Positions 40,222 through 49,852 of a DNA stretch of 64,000 nucleotides are shown here, piece by piece. Positions within the stretch are counted from its first letter, which is position 1. Every line of letters begins with the position of its first letter. A program made the translations under genes and the position numbers. The DNA is from Nitrosomonas sp. Nm166. GTDB lineage: Bacteria > Pseudomonadota > Gammaproteobacteria > Burkholderiales > Nitrosomonadaceae. Where the stretch lies: positions 23,059 through 87,058 of the forward strand of contig NZ_FONE01000008.1 in assembly GCF_900112825.1 (NCBI RefSeq), given 5' to 3'. Under the pieces are notes generated by a model. It saw only the letters and a program-made list of their open reading frames with translations. It was not told the DNA's origin and ran no database searches.

Positions 40222-42528
40222 TTATTCGCTTCGGGCCGGGGCCAATACTTCCCGGTTGCCATTACTTTGCATGGATGAAACCAAGCCGGCACGTTCCATT
40301 TCTTCGATAAGGCGTGCTGCGCGATTATAGCCAATGCGCAAATTTCTTTGCACCAGAGAGATTGAAGCGCGGCGGGTCTTGACGACGATGGCAACGGCCT
40401 CATCATACAGTGGATCAGCCTCACCTTCTGCAGATTTTTTGATTTCCACTGTGCCCCCCATGTCACTTTCTTCCTCGTCCGTTTTTAGGATTTCTTCGAT
40501 GTAACACGGTTGACCATGTTCTTTCAAGTATTCAACCACCTTGTGCACTTCGTGATCGGCGACGAAAGCGCCATGCACGCGTTGTGGGTAACCACTACCA
40601 GGCGGTAGATATAGCATATCACCTTGACCGAGCAAGGCTTCGGCACCCATTTGGTCGAGAATGGTGCGCGAATCAATCTTGCTGGATACTTGAAAAGCGA
40701 TCCGGGTTGGAATATTCGCTTTAATCAGACCAGTAATCACATCTACCGAGGGACGTTGCGTTGCCAATAAAAGATGAATGCCGGATGCCCGTGCTTTTTG
40801 TGCCAGCCGGGCGATCAAGTGTTCAACCTTTTTACCTGCAACCATCATCAGATCGGCGAGTTCGTCGATCACTACGACAATCAGCGGTAACTCTTCCAAG
40901 TATTCCAGCGTTTCTCCAAGTGGAATGAGTGGATTCACAACAGGCTCTTCCTTCTTGATTGCCTCTTGAATTTTTTGATTGTATCCACTGAGATTGCGAA
41001 CACCCAAGGCTGACATCAATTTGTAACGCCGCTCCATTTCGGCAACGCACCAGCGTAATGCACTAGCGGCTTCACGCATGTCGGTGACTACCGGTGTTAG
41101 CAGGTGCGGAATGCCTTCATAGACGGATAGTTCCAGCATTTTTGGGTCGATCAGAATCAGGCGGGTTTGCTCGGGCGTGGCCTTATAAATAAGGCTTAAA
41201 ATAACTGCATTAATTGCAACCGATTTTCCTGAACCGGTCGTTCCGGCAACCAGCGCGTGCGGCATTTTTGCCAGATCCGATACAATCGGGCGACCGCTGA
41301 TGTCTTTGCCCAGCGCAATGGTAAGTGGGGAAGCGGAGTCGGTATAGGGTTGTGAGCCCAAGATTTCCTGTAATCGCACAACTTGTCGCTTGGGATTCGG
41401 AAGTTCAAGTCCCATGCTGGTTTTACCTGGAATGGTTTCAACTACCCGAATGCTGGCAACTGATAGCGCGCGCGCCAGATCCTTAATCAGATTAATTACC
41501 TGATTACCTTTGACACCCACCGCCGGCTCAATTTCATAACGGGTAATCACTGGACCGGGGAAAGCGGCGACCACTTTAACTTCAACGCCAAATTCCTTGA
41601 GTTTGCGTTCAATCAAGCGGGATGTAAATTCAAGTGTTTCTTTGGATAAAATTTCAAAATCCTTTTCGGGCTCATCCAATAGATGCAAAGGCGGTAAGGG
41701 TGAAGGTGAATCGGGTGAATCAGAAAACAAGGATGTTTGTTTTTCCTTGATGCGCTGAGATTTAATAATGGTTGTGGCTGGCAATTCAATATGAAGTTGA
41801 GGATTCTCTTGAATACGCTTTTTCTCATGTTCGACGATTTCCTTCCGCTCACGTGCTGCAATAGTCCCTGCCAGCTTATCTTGTCGTGTTTGCCATGTGT
41901 TTTTTATGAAGAGTAAGAAAATCTCAATGCTTTCACCGATTTTCTCAACAAAGCGTACCCATGATAAGCCTGTGAATTGGCTGAAACCGATAGCAATTAA
42001 TATTAACAATGTCAGTGTTGCGCCGGTGAAGCCGAGTATTTTTGAGAAGTAATAACTGATGGCATTTCCCAGCATACCACCCGGCATTTGTGGGAGTGAT
42101 ACGTTAAGCGTATGAAAACGTAGAGATTCCAGTCCGCTGCTGGCGGACAGTAATAATAAAAATCCTCCCGCTGAGAGTAATAAGGAGTGCCGATCAAAGA
42201 TTCCTGCAATATCAATACGACGGTAACTCCAAGCCACTGCTGAGAGAAAAAATGCAACCCACCACCAGGCAGACACACCAAATAAATACAGTAATAAATC
42301 AGCCAACCAAGCACCGGCATGTCCGCCTGCATTCTGGATTTGATTAAAATCTCCGCTGTGTGACCAGCCGGCGTCGCCGCGATTGTAGCTAAAGAATATC
42401 AATATCAAATAAAGCGCAGCTCCTGCCAAAATGAGGCAAACAGATTCGCGCAGCAGTCGGGCTACTCTAGGTGAGAATGATGAGTGGCCGTTTGGTTTCT
42501 TGGCCATTGGTTTATTTATTAAACTCAT
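40222..42528 (-). CDS. ftsK: DNA translocase FtsK
   Basis: A 768-residue septal DNA pump. It has four N-terminal helices (~25-190), a short linker, and the RecA-like motor with Walker A ([14 protein letters not shown]) and Walker B ([13 protein letters not shown]). The C-terminal winged-helix gamma domain (~705-765) reads KOPS sites and activates XerCD. The linker is short compared with Escherichia coli FtsK. Confidence 0.95.
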   Translation of the reverse strand: MSLINKPMAKKPNGHSSFSPRVARLLRESVCLILAGAALYLILIFFSYNRGDAGWSHSGDFNQIQNAGGHAGAWLADLLLYLFGVSAWWWVAFFLSAVAWSYRRIDIAGIFDRHSLLLSAGGFLLLLSASSGLESLRFHTLNVSLPQMPGGMLGNAISYYFSKILGFTGATLTLLILIAIGFSQFTGLSWVRFVEKIGESIEIFLLFIKNTWQTRQDKLAGTIAARERKEIVEHEKKRIQENPQLHIELPATTIIKSQRIKEKQTSLFSDSPDSPSPLPPLHLLDEPEKDFEILSKETLEFTSRLIERKLKEFGVEVKVVAAFPGPVITRYEIEPAVGVKGNQVINLIKDLARALSVASIRVVETIPGKTSMGLELPNPKRQVVRLQEILGSQPYTDSASPLTIALGKDISGRPIVSDLAKMPHALVAGTTGSGKSVAINAVILSLIYKATPEQTRLILIDPKMLELSVYEGIPHLLTPVVTDMREAASALRWCVAEMERRYKLMSALGVRNLSGYNQKIQEAIKKEEPVVNPLIPLGETLEYLEELPLIVVVIDELADLMMVAGKKVEHLIARLAQKARASGIHLLLATQRPSVDVITGLIKANIPTRIAFQVSSKIDSRTILDQMGAEALLGQGDMLYLPPGSGYPQRVHGAFVADHEVHKVVEYLKEHGQPCYIEEILKTDEEESDMGGTVEIKKSAEGEADPLYDEAVAIVVKTRRASISLVQRNLRIGYNRAARLIEEMERAGLVSSMQSNGNREVLAPARSE

Positions 42529-42724
42529 AGTTATCTCACAAACTGATCATCTTGACCGATTTGGATGCATGAAATTATATAAGAGAATCTGAAGCAATTT
42601 TTAGATGCATCATTAAAAAATGCATTGCCATCATTATATTGAGGATGACTAAGCCCGACTAAACTAGTGGCGTGTCTACTCTGAACGAGAAGCAGAAAAT
42701 TTTTAGAAAAACCGGAAGATCGAA

Positions 42725-43657
42725 TTAGTCAGATCTTGATCGCGATAAAATCGCCGCTACTGGGTTTTTTTCTTTGCTGACCACTGGAGGTAAGGTTGAA
42801 ACCAGATTTTTTCCATTGATTTTTGAGGTAATTAGCGCATCTTCCGCGCGTTGGCGTAAATTTATTTTATTATCATTATTGCCAAGCATAGCAATGCCGA
42901 TGCTTAAGGTGATTTTCTTCTCGCTATTTTTATCCATCTTGATTGAAACTTTCCTGCGAATAGCTTCACATACTTCTTTTGCTTCAGAAAGCTCTGTTTC
43001 GGGAAATAAAATAGCGAATGCATCCGTGTCTATATGATAAAAGAGATCAGAAGTTCTGATATTCGCTTTGATATCTCGGGAAATTCTTTTGATGACATCG
43101 CGTGTATAGCCAGGGTCATGGTTGTTGCTAAATATTTTAAAGTGATCAATATCGATTACGGCAACCGATAAATTTCGGTGATATCGTTTGCACCGCAGTA
43201 TCTCGGTATCCAATTCAATTTCAAAAGCATGCCTATTCTTGTGTTCAGTAATTGGATTAATCAATGTCTGAGTCATCAGGGTCGACATATCAATATTTGC
43301 TTTCTTGATCCTGATCACCATGACTGCTGTGCAAATTATCAATAATAAAGTAAGTGCACGATTAATAATCACAATCTCCATGGGTATTGTGATATCTGGT
43401 GATAAATAAAAAGCAATTATTGTGAACAGAAACCCTAGCGCAGCGGTTAAATGCGTTAAATGGGTTTCATTCACTGATAAGCTGGCAAAAATGACTAATG
43501 CATAGAGCACGCCTGCTACAACTCCCAGCGGTAAATGTAAGTCAATAATAAAAGTAAGGAGTGTTGCAGCTAATATAATTAAGCTATTGGTTTGGATTGC
43601 GCTTTCTCTGAATAAGAGCTTCAGGCTGGATGTTACTGAGAAAATTTGACCACGCAT
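42725..43657 (-). CDS. GGDEF-fold protein with degenerate active site
   Basis: A 310-residue protein with five or six N-terminal helices (~22-118) and a C-terminal diguanylate-cyclase fold (~130-295). Metal-site residues are partly kept (AVIDIDHFKIFSN), but the GGDEF loop reads DTDAF (210-214, in YHIDTDAFAIL), and the expected RxGG is missing. It should not make cyclic-di-GMP. It may bind a ligand or act as a receptor. Confidence 0.85.
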   Translation of the reverse strand: MRGQIFSVTSSLKLLFRESAIQTNSLIILAATLLTFIIDLHLPLGVVAGVLYALVIFASLSVNETHLTHLTAALGFLFTIIAFYLSPDITIPMEIVIINRALTLLLIICTAVMVIRIKKANIDMSTLMTQTLINPITEHKNRHAFEIELDTEILRCKRYHRNLSVAVIDIDHFKIFSNNHDPGYTRDVIKRISRDIKANIRTSDLFYHIDTDAFAILFPETELSEAKEVCEAIRRKVSIKMDKNSEKKITLSIGIAMLGNNDNKINLRQRAEDALITSKINGKNLVSTLPPVVSKEKNPVAAILSRSRSD

Positions 43658-43824
43658 CTGTTTTATGAGTCTTTATAAAAAGTGTTTTATTTACATATGA
43701 ATATGACGAATCTTAAAAACCTTTTTTATCAGTACGTAGGTTTATAACAATTTTAGATTATATACATTAGTGAATACAAAGTTGCAATTTTTTTCACATG
43801 GGCTACTATAAAAGTGGGTGAATC

Positions 43825-44241
43825 TCAATTCTTTACTTTTATAATACGCGTTCCCGCTAATCGATCATGAAGAAACTGATGATCACGATCAAATAATGCC
43901 CAGATAATTCCCAAACCAAAAAAGAAATTGCAGATTAATGCGAGTAAATAGCGTGTAATAGCCTGTTTTTTGGTTAAACCATTTCCCTCTGCAGTGACAA
44001 TACGCATTTTCCAGGTTTGCATTGCTAATGTTTGTCCGCCATGTGTCCAAAACCAGATGAAGTAGTATCCCATAATAACAAGCAAATAGAACTGAAAAAG
44101 CGGTTTAAAATAGACCGTCTGTGTATCACTGAAAATAAGGTGAAAAATAAAACTGGCAATAAACAAGATGGCCAATAAAAGGAGAAATTCGTAAACGAGG
44201 CAGATTATTCGTCGCCAGAAGCCAGGTGTTGAGTATGTCAT
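43825..44241 (-). CDS. RDD-family membrane protein
   Basis: A 138-residue membrane protein with three helices and RDD hallmarks: TPGFWRRIICLVYE at the start, GGQTLAMQTWKMRIV in the middle and RDHQFLHDRLAGTRII at the end. I prefer ATG 44241 over TTG 44298. Function in bacteria is mostly unknown; some members are ion transporters. Confidence 0.82.
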   Translation of the reverse strand: MTYSTPGFWRRIICLVYEFLLLLAILFIASFIFHLIFSDTQTVYFKPLFQFYLLVIMGYYFIWFWTHGGQTLAMQTWKMRIVTAEGNGLTKKQAITRYLLALICNFFFGLGIIWALFDRDHQFLHDRLAGTRIIKVKN

Positions 44242-44345
44242 TGATTTAGAGATGTAGAGTGAATTATCAACGCTTATTTTTAATAAGTTACTGAGCAATA
44301 ACTAATTTACTTATTGGGAATAATAGACTGCAAGCTGTAGCGATT

Positions 44346-44364
44346 GATAATTATTATCGTTTTC
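44346..44364 (+). promoter_or_regulatory. Fur box upstream of tonB
   Basis: GATAATTATTATCGTTTTC matches 15 of 19 bases of the Fur consensus. It lies about 110 bases before the tonB start and predicts iron repression of tonB-exbB-exbD. Confidence 0.7.
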
Positions 44365-44474
44365 GTTATTATAACCTTTTGGATAAATTAATCTTACTGT
44401 ATATATATTTTCTAAAGGAATTACTTTAGAAATGCCTCCTGTAATTTAGCACCTTTTTAGATTTTGCCCCTGCG

Positions 44475-45173
44475 ATGCAGTTATTATCTCGAAAAAATAT
44501 TGAGTACTTGGGATCGCAACAGCGCTTTATCTCATTACCTGGATTCTTGCTCGTGCTCGCGGCGCATGCAGCATTATTTTACTTTATATGGAATCAGCGT
44601 TTAATTCCACAGCCTGAACAGATGGTGACCTTATTTGCCGAATTAATCACATCGCCGATGCCAGAACCTGCACCTCAGGCATTACCCGAACCTACGCCTG
44701 TTAAACTCCAGCCGGCAAAGAAACCTGTGGTCAAGCCCAAACAAGAGCGTCTTGCAGTAAAGTCGCCAACACCTAAGCGGGAATATGTTGAACCACAATC
44801 AGAGCCGTTATCGGAATCGGTAGAGACTAAGGAATCCACGCCTGCGGCCGCAGCACCACCTACACAAATGCCAGCAGAGCCTATCACATTATCTTCAGAG
44901 TTATCTGTTTCCTGTCCTAAGTTAACTGCTCCTGCTTATCCCGCTATTTCTCGTCGTATGGGTGAAGAAGGTAAACTGGTATTGCGCGTAGAGCTGGATG
45001 AAAATGGGCGTATTGATAATGCAAAAGTCATTGATAGCAGTGGCTATGAACGTCTGGATACTGCTGCGTTGACTGCGGTGAAAACCTGGCAGTGCAATCC
45101 GTCACTGCGGAATGGCCAGCCAATCAGAGCAGTTGCCTTACAGCCCTTTAATTTTGTATTACAAGGAAATTAA
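44475..45173 (+). CDS. tonB: Energy transducer TonB
   Basis: A 232-residue protein. It has an N-terminal anchor (~22-40), a Pro/Lys-rich periplasmic spacer (~62-140) and a C-terminal TonB domain (~148-232, YPAISRRMGEEGKLVLRVELD). It couples the proton motive force to outer-membrane receptors. exbB starts 3 bases after its stop. Confidence 0.92.
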   Translation: MQLLSRKNIEYLGSQQRFISLPGFLLVLAAHAALFYFIWNQRLIPQPEQMVTLFAELITSPMPEPAPQALPEPTPVKLQPAKKPVVKPKQERLAVKSPTPKREYVEPQSEPLSESVETKESTPAAAAPPTQMPAEPITLSSELSVSCPKLTAPAYPAISRRMGEEGKLVLRVELDENGRIDNAKVIDSSGYERLDTAALTAVKTWQCNPSLRNGQPIRAVALQPFNFVLQGN

Positions 45174-45176
45174 TCA

Positions 45177-45941
45177 ATGGAACAAGGACTTGGTTTTTCT
45201 CATTTTCTAGCTCAAATCGACAGTGTAGGTACCTGTGTGCTGGTGCTTCTGCTGTCACTCTCAGTAGCGAGCTGGTATCTGATCATCACTAAAAGTATTG
45301 CGAATTTTATCGCTACACGTCGTGCTGAGGCTTTTCTAAAACATTTCTGGAATGTTGATTCCTTGCAAGCTGTCAATGTTGAATTCAAGACTACGCCACC
45401 CAACAATGCGTTTGCAGAACTCGCTAAACTCAGCATTGATGCAGCAACGGATTCTAAAATGCACAATTTATATAAATTGGCTGTGGCAAGTGGTACAAGT
45501 GATTTTCTTACACGTACGCTGCGCAATGGTATTGATCAGGAGGCGGCTCGCGTTGAAAATGGCCTCACTCTAATTGCATCTGCGGGCTCGGCTGCTCCTT
45601 ATATTGGTTTGTTTGGAACAGTATGGGGTATTTATCATGCACTGATACAGATTGGACTCTCAGGCCAAGGTACCCTTGATAAAGTAGCAGGTCCTGTAGG
45701 GGAAGCGCTGATCATGACGGCATTGGGATTGGCGGTGGCAATTCCCGCAGTGCTCGCCTATAACGCTTTCATGCGCCGTAATCGTATCTGGCTTGCGCGT
45801 TTGGAAGCTTTTGCACATGATTTGTTCACACTCATTACTGTTGGTGATGCTGAGCATCAGCATGGATCTACTTCTCCGTCGTCATCGCAACAGGCTGCAG
45901 ATAAAGTAAGTCATATTGCTGCCATTGAAAGGGGGCAATAA
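45177..45941 (+). CDS. exbB: TonB-system proton channel subunit ExbB
   Basis: A 254-residue MotA/TolQ/ExbB-family inner-membrane protein with three helices and the signature GLFGTVWGIYHAL...GEALIMTALGLAVAIPAVLAYN (in two parts). The stop overlaps the exbD ATG. Confidence 0.94.
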   Translation: MEQGLGFSHFLAQIDSVGTCVLVLLLSLSVASWYLIITKSIANFIATRRAEAFLKHFWNVDSLQAVNVEFKTTPPNNAFAELAKLSIDAATDSKMHNLYKLAVASGTSDFLTRTLRNGIDQEAARVENGLTLIASAGSAAPYIGLFGTVWGIYHALIQIGLSGQGTLDKVAGPVGEALIMTALGLAVAIPAVLAYNAFMRRNRIWLARLEAFAHDLFTLITVGDAEHQHGSTSPSSSQQAADKVSHIAAIERGQ

Positions 45942-46360
45942 TGGGATTTGGTAGTATGCAGGGTAATGGGCGTCAAGCGCCAATGTCAGAAATCAATGTC
46001 GTACCGCTGGTGGATGTCATGCTGGTCTTGTTGATAATTTTTATTATTACAGCACCGTTGCTAACGCATTCTGTAAAAATTGATCTGCCAAAAGCAGAAA
46101 GCACTGCCAATATTACTCGACCTGAACATATTGAGTTGGCTATCCGTGCCGATGGCAGTTTGTTCTGGAACGGAGAATCTGTCGTGCTGCAGCAATTGGA
46201 TTCTCGTTTTCGTGCCACTGTAGTTCAGGCTCCTGAAACTGAATTGCATATTCGCGCAGATAAGCTAGCGCATTACGAGCATGTAGCGCAAGCTATGAGT
46301 ATTGCCGCTAAAGCGGGAGTGACAAGAATCGGTTTTGTCACTGACCCCTCGGAACAGTAG
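45941..46360 (+). CDS. exbD: TonB-system subunit ExbD
   Basis: A 139-residue single-helix protein with the start SEINVVPLVDVMLVLLIIF, including the functionally essential Asp in the helix. The rest is periplasmic. It is the last gene of the tonB-exbB-exbD group. Confidence 0.94.
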   Translation: MGFGSMQGNGRQAPMSEINVVPLVDVMLVLLIIFIITAPLLTHSVKIDLPKAESTANITRPEHIELAIRADGSLFWNGESVVLQQLDSRFRATVVQAPETELHIRADKLAHYEHVAQAMSIAAKAGVTRIGFVTDPSEQ

Positions 46361-46684
46361 GGGCATCCAATCAGAAATTATTTTTCAAATAAGGTATAGA
46401 TGAAAAGCTGTGGAAAAACTTCTGTTGCTTTTTTTAAATATTTAAATACTTGAGTCTGCGATCCTGCCTTTACTATCGCTGTTAATCGGATAACATCCTC
46501 ACGCTTATTTATTTTATCGTCCGGATTCATTTAATTCGTTCGGAGATATATATTCACGTAATCTTCTTGCACAATTCTGAATTATATAAGTCATTAACTT
46601 GTATATTTAATTTTTTTCTCCAGGTTTTGCAAGTGAAAATTAAGAAAACAAGAATTCTTCAGTTGCATTTTATGAAAGAAGCGG

Positions 46685-46703
46685 TATAATAATAATCATT
46701 CTC
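46685..46703 (+). promoter_or_regulatory. Fur box upstream of bfd
   Basis: TATAATAATAATCATTCTC matches 16 of 19 bases of the Fur consensus, the best of the iron boxes here. It lies about 88 bases before bfd. Confidence 0.75.
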
Positions 46704-46754
46704 ATTATCAATAATTTTTGGATCTTTTCATTATCAATAATTTTTGGATCTTTT
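46703..46754. repeat. Perfect 26-bp tandem duplication
   Basis: Positions 46703-46728 and 46729-46754 are identical. Each copy begins CATTATC, the right half of a Fur-box-like motif, so the duplication repeats a half-site between the Fur box and bfd. Confidence 0.9.
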
Positions 46755-46790
46755 AAGTAATAAATTTATATAGATCTTAAGGTATTCAAT

Positions 46791-47018
46791 ATGTATGTAT
46801 GTGTCTGCAAGGGGATAACAGAAAAGGCATTGCGTGAGGCAATTTATCAAGGTGCTGGTCGGATGAGAGATCTGAAAGCTTGTCTAGGAGTTACGGGGCA
46901 GTGCGGTCTTTGTGCGTGCCATGCTAAACAAATTTTGGATGAAGCATTGTTACAAAAATCGCAATTACAGGATTTTATTTCGCAACAATCAACCTGCATG
47001 TGTGAAACAGTGACTTAA
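46791..47018 (+). CDS. bfd: Bacterioferritin-associated ferredoxin Bfd
   Basis: A 75-residue [2Fe-2S] protein with ligands C4 and C6 (YVCVCKG) and C38 and C41 (GQCGLCA). Bfd reduces bacterioferritin to release stored iron when iron is short, which agrees with the upstream Fur box. The C-terminal CMC is extra and probably not a ligand set. Confidence 0.92.
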   Translation: MYVCVCKGITEKALREAIYQGAGRMRDLKACLGVTGQCGLCACHAKQILDEALLQKSQLQDFISQQSTCMCETVT

Positions 47019-47100
47019 GCAAGAAAGGGCGCAACGCACGTTGCCGTGCGAAGTCTGGGTAATATTCGAACCGATTACTGATCAATAATAACCTTATCTT

Positions 47101-47183
47101 ATAAGGCAACAAAAGATTTTATGCCTTATTCAAGATTTCCAAATATAATATTTCAGTTAATATCAAGGGTATCTTGATATTAA
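47101..47183. other. Two hairpins between bfd and the siderophore receptor
   Basis: The 346-base gap 47019-47364 holds no gene. Hairpin one has 8-bp arms (47101-47108/47122-47129). Hairpin two has perfect 11-bp arms TTAATATCAAG (47157-47167) and its complement (47173-47183). Neither has a strong T-run. They may be weak terminators, mRNA stabilisers or an operator for the receptor gene. Confidence 0.5.
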
Positions 47184-47364
47184 TAGAGATCAGATCCGGT
47201 GTATTAATCGGAGGATCTGCATTTTCAATTATTCCTTTTTTAAACTTTGCGCATCGTTGTTAAGTTAGCTGTGGCATTGATGGCATGATGCGTTGAGTTG
47301 AGAATTAGTTAGCTTGCTCCAAGGCTTAATAAAACTGCAAAATAATTTTTGCTCATCATACATT

Positions 47365-49749
47365 ATGATTATCCGTAGTTTTGCTAGACGCATTTGTTTG
47401 TTTGCAGCACTTATCAGCCTGAGCCTGGGGACATTTTTTCTTTCTAAATCAAGTATTGCACAGTCTACTGCACCAGTAGTACGAACTTACGATATTTCCG
47501 CTGGTTCATTGCATGATGCCTTGATTCAATTTTCTCAACAAGCAGGCATTCAACTTGCTATTGATGCTGCGATGCTACAAGGAAAAACAACACAAGGATT
47601 AGCAGGTGATTATGAAATTAAAGCAGCACTTGATCAATTGCTCGCTGGTTCTGGATTACAAGTGGTGCAGCGGGGTGATAGCTATGCAATTATAGCAACT
47701 TCTAAATCTACAGCCGAACCTGCTGTCACAACATTACCTTCAGTGAAAGTCACTGCCAGCGCCACTAATCGATATGCAGCGATGAGTACCAGTACAGCGA
47801 CAAAAACCAATACCTTGTTGCGCGATGTACCGCAAGCTATTTCGGTAATAACCAGTGAACTGATTAAAGATCAATCCATCCGCAGTCTTGGCGATGCAGT
47901 ACGCTATGTGCCTGGTGTGGGCGTATCACAGGGCGAAGGTAATCGTGATGCGCTTGTGTTTCGTGGCAACCGCTCAACAGGGGATTTCTTTATCGATGGC
48001 ATCCGCGATGATGCGGAATTTTACCGTGATCTTTATAACATTGAACGCGTCGAAGTCCTTAAAGGTGCCAATGGGATGATTTTTGGCCGTGGTGGCTCAG
48101 GTGGTGTTGTCAATCGTGTTACGAAACAAGCCAATTGGGATCCAGTTCGCGAATTTACATTTCAAGGTGGCTCATTCAATCAGAAAAGAATGACGGCGGA
48201 CGTTGGTCATGTGATTAATGACGTGGCGGCCGTTCGTTTAAATGCAGTGTATGAGGATGCAGGCAGTTTTCGTGATGACGTTAATATGGAACGGCTCGGA
48301 GTATCGCCAACAGTCACCATCAAACCGACCAAGCGTACCAAGATTATTGTGAACATGGAGCGGTTTCACGATGATCGTACAGCTGACCGGGGAATTCCTT
48401 CATTTCTGGGGCGGCCTGTTAATGTACATGAATCGCAGTTTTTTGGCGACCCGAGACGTAGTCATGCAAATATTGATGTGCTGTCGTTCAATTCATTAAT
48501 TGAACACAAATTTGATTCAGGTGTTACGCTGCAAAACCGGACGAATTATGCAACCTATGATAAATTTTATCAAAACATATTTGCAAACAGCCAGGTTATT
48601 CCTGGATTGGGATTACTGTCATTGGGTGCATACAACAATACAACAACGCGCGAGAATGTTTTTAATCAAACGAATTTGCTGTATTCCCTCAATACCGGAC
48701 CCATCTCACATACATTGATGGCAGGTGTCGAAGTGGGGCGTCAGGACACCCATAATAGACGGCGTAACGGTTTTTTTAATAATGATGAGGCACAAGTCAA
48801 TTTACGTGTGCCTTTAAGTAATCCGATTACCAATGCGCCGGTAGATTTTGTGACGAGAGACACAGATGCGCATAATCGAAGTGTTGTCAATGTTACCTCG
48901 CTATATATCCAGGATCAGATAGAGCTATTGCCTCAACTTCAATTAATCGCAGGGGTTCGCTACGATTTGTTTGAGGTGGATTTTCAGCAAAGAAATGCAG
49001 AAAAAACACATCTGAAAACAAAAGATAATCTGATTGCACCTCGTTTTGGGATCATTTATAAGCCTTTTGAACCTGTTTCATTTTATGCCAGTTATAGTCA
49101 AGCATATGTTCCGCGTGCCGGCGATCAGCTTACGGGTATAACTGTTACAACGGCTGTGTTGAAGCCGGAGAAATTTACCACCTTGGAAGCTGGAGTCAAA
49201 TGGGATATTCGCCCTGACTTAGCACTGACAGGTGCTGTATTCCAACTGGATCGAACCAATGTCATCACGGCTGATCCGAACGATCCATCGCGAACTTTTT
49301 TATCCAAGGGACAGCGCACCGAGGGTGTTGAAGTCAGTCTCAACGGTCGATTGACTTCGAATTGGAGCGTGATGGGCGGTTACGCTTATCAAGTCGGAGA
49401 ATTTACCAGTGATGTACAAGGAATCGCAAGAAAAGGCGCTACGGTAGGAGAGCTTCCCCGTCATACTTTCTCAATGTGGAATCGGTATGACTTTACGCCT
49501 TGGCTGGGTGCGGCATTTGGTGTGATCTATCGGGGCAGCATGTTTGCTTCAGCGGATAACACCGTAAGGATACCGGATTTTACTCGCGTAGATGCTGCAT
49601 TGTTTGCACAATTTACAAAAAGGTTTCGTGGTCAGTTAAATATTGAGAATTTGTTCGATGCCAATTATTTTGCCTCAGTACACAACAATAACAATATAAC
49701 CCCAGGATCTCCCATTGCAGTCCGAGCTACTTTGATTGCTAATTTTTAG
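47365..49749 (+). CDS. TonB-dependent siderophore receptor with STN domain
   Basis: A 794-residue outer-membrane receptor. It has a signal peptide (to ~33) and an STN signalling domain (~40-110, SAGSLHDALIQFSQQAGIQL). A plug (~150-265, DVPQAISVITSELIKDQ, VLKGANGMIFGRGGSGGVVNRVTK) and a 22-strand barrel ending in Phe follow. The ligand is probably a ferric siderophore. The STN domain normally talks to a FecR-type anti-sigma factor, but none lies in the window. I use ATG 47365; a TTG at 47314 would lengthen the signal region. Confidence 0.9.
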   Translation: MIIRSFARRICLFAALISLSLGTFFLSKSSIAQSTAPVVRTYDISAGSLHDALIQFSQQAGIQLAIDAAMLQGKTTQGLAGDYEIKAALDQLLAGSGLQVVQRGDSYAIIATSKSTAEPAVTTLPSVKVTASATNRYAAMSTSTATKTNTLLRDVPQAISVITSELIKDQSIRSLGDAVRYVPGVGVSQGEGNRDALVFRGNRSTGDFFIDGIRDDAEFYRDLYNIERVEVLKGANGMIFGRGGSGGVVNRVTKQANWDPVREFTFQGGSFNQKRMTADVGHVINDVAAVRLNAVYEDAGSFRDDVNMERLGVSPTVTIKPTKRTKIIVNMERFHDDRTADRGIPSFLGRPVNVHESQFFGDPRRSHANIDVLSFNSLIEHKFDSGVTLQNRTNYATYDKFYQNIFANSQVIPGLGLLSLGAYNNTTTRENVFNQTNLLYSLNTGPISHTLMAGVEVGRQDTHNRRRNGFFNNDEAQVNLRVPLSNPITNAPVDFVTRDTDAHNRSVVNVTSLYIQDQIELLPQLQLIAGVRYDLFEVDFQQRNAEKTHLKTKDNLIAPRFGIIYKPFEPVSFYASYSQAYVPRAGDQLTGITVTTAVLKPEKFTTLEAGVKWDIRPDLALTGAVFQLDRTNVITADPNDPSRTFLSKGQRTEGVEVSLNGRLTSNWSVMGGYAYQVGEFTSDVQGIARKGATVGELPRHTFSMWNRYDFTPWLGAAFGVIYRGSMFASADNTVRIPDFTRVDAALFAQFTKRFRGQLNIENLFDANYFASVHNNNNITPGSPIAVRATLIANF

Positions 49750-49793
49750 TAATTTATGAATGCAAGATCTTCTTTTTCATTGATTTTGTAAAT

Positions 49794-49812
49794 AATAATT
49801 ATTATCATTATA
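49794..49812 (+). promoter_or_regulatory. Fur-box-like site before the duplicated exported protein
   Basis: AATAATTATTATCATTATA matches 15 of 19 bases of the Fur consensus and lies 41 bases before the next ATG, a typical operator position. Confidence 0.65.
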
Positions 49813-49852
49813 AGTTGTATTAGTGTTCATTAATTTTAAAGGGAGCTTAAGA

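Larger units (their letters stand above)
46361..46790. other. 430-base control region before bfd
   Basis: No gene is seen. The right half holds the Fur box at 46685-46703 and the 26-bp tandem duplication at 46703-46754. The left half is AT-rich without visible signals. Confidence 0.6.

Noticed and set aside
40164..40466. N-terminal extension of LolA
   Set aside because: It lies in the ftsK coding region and precedes the real signal peptide.
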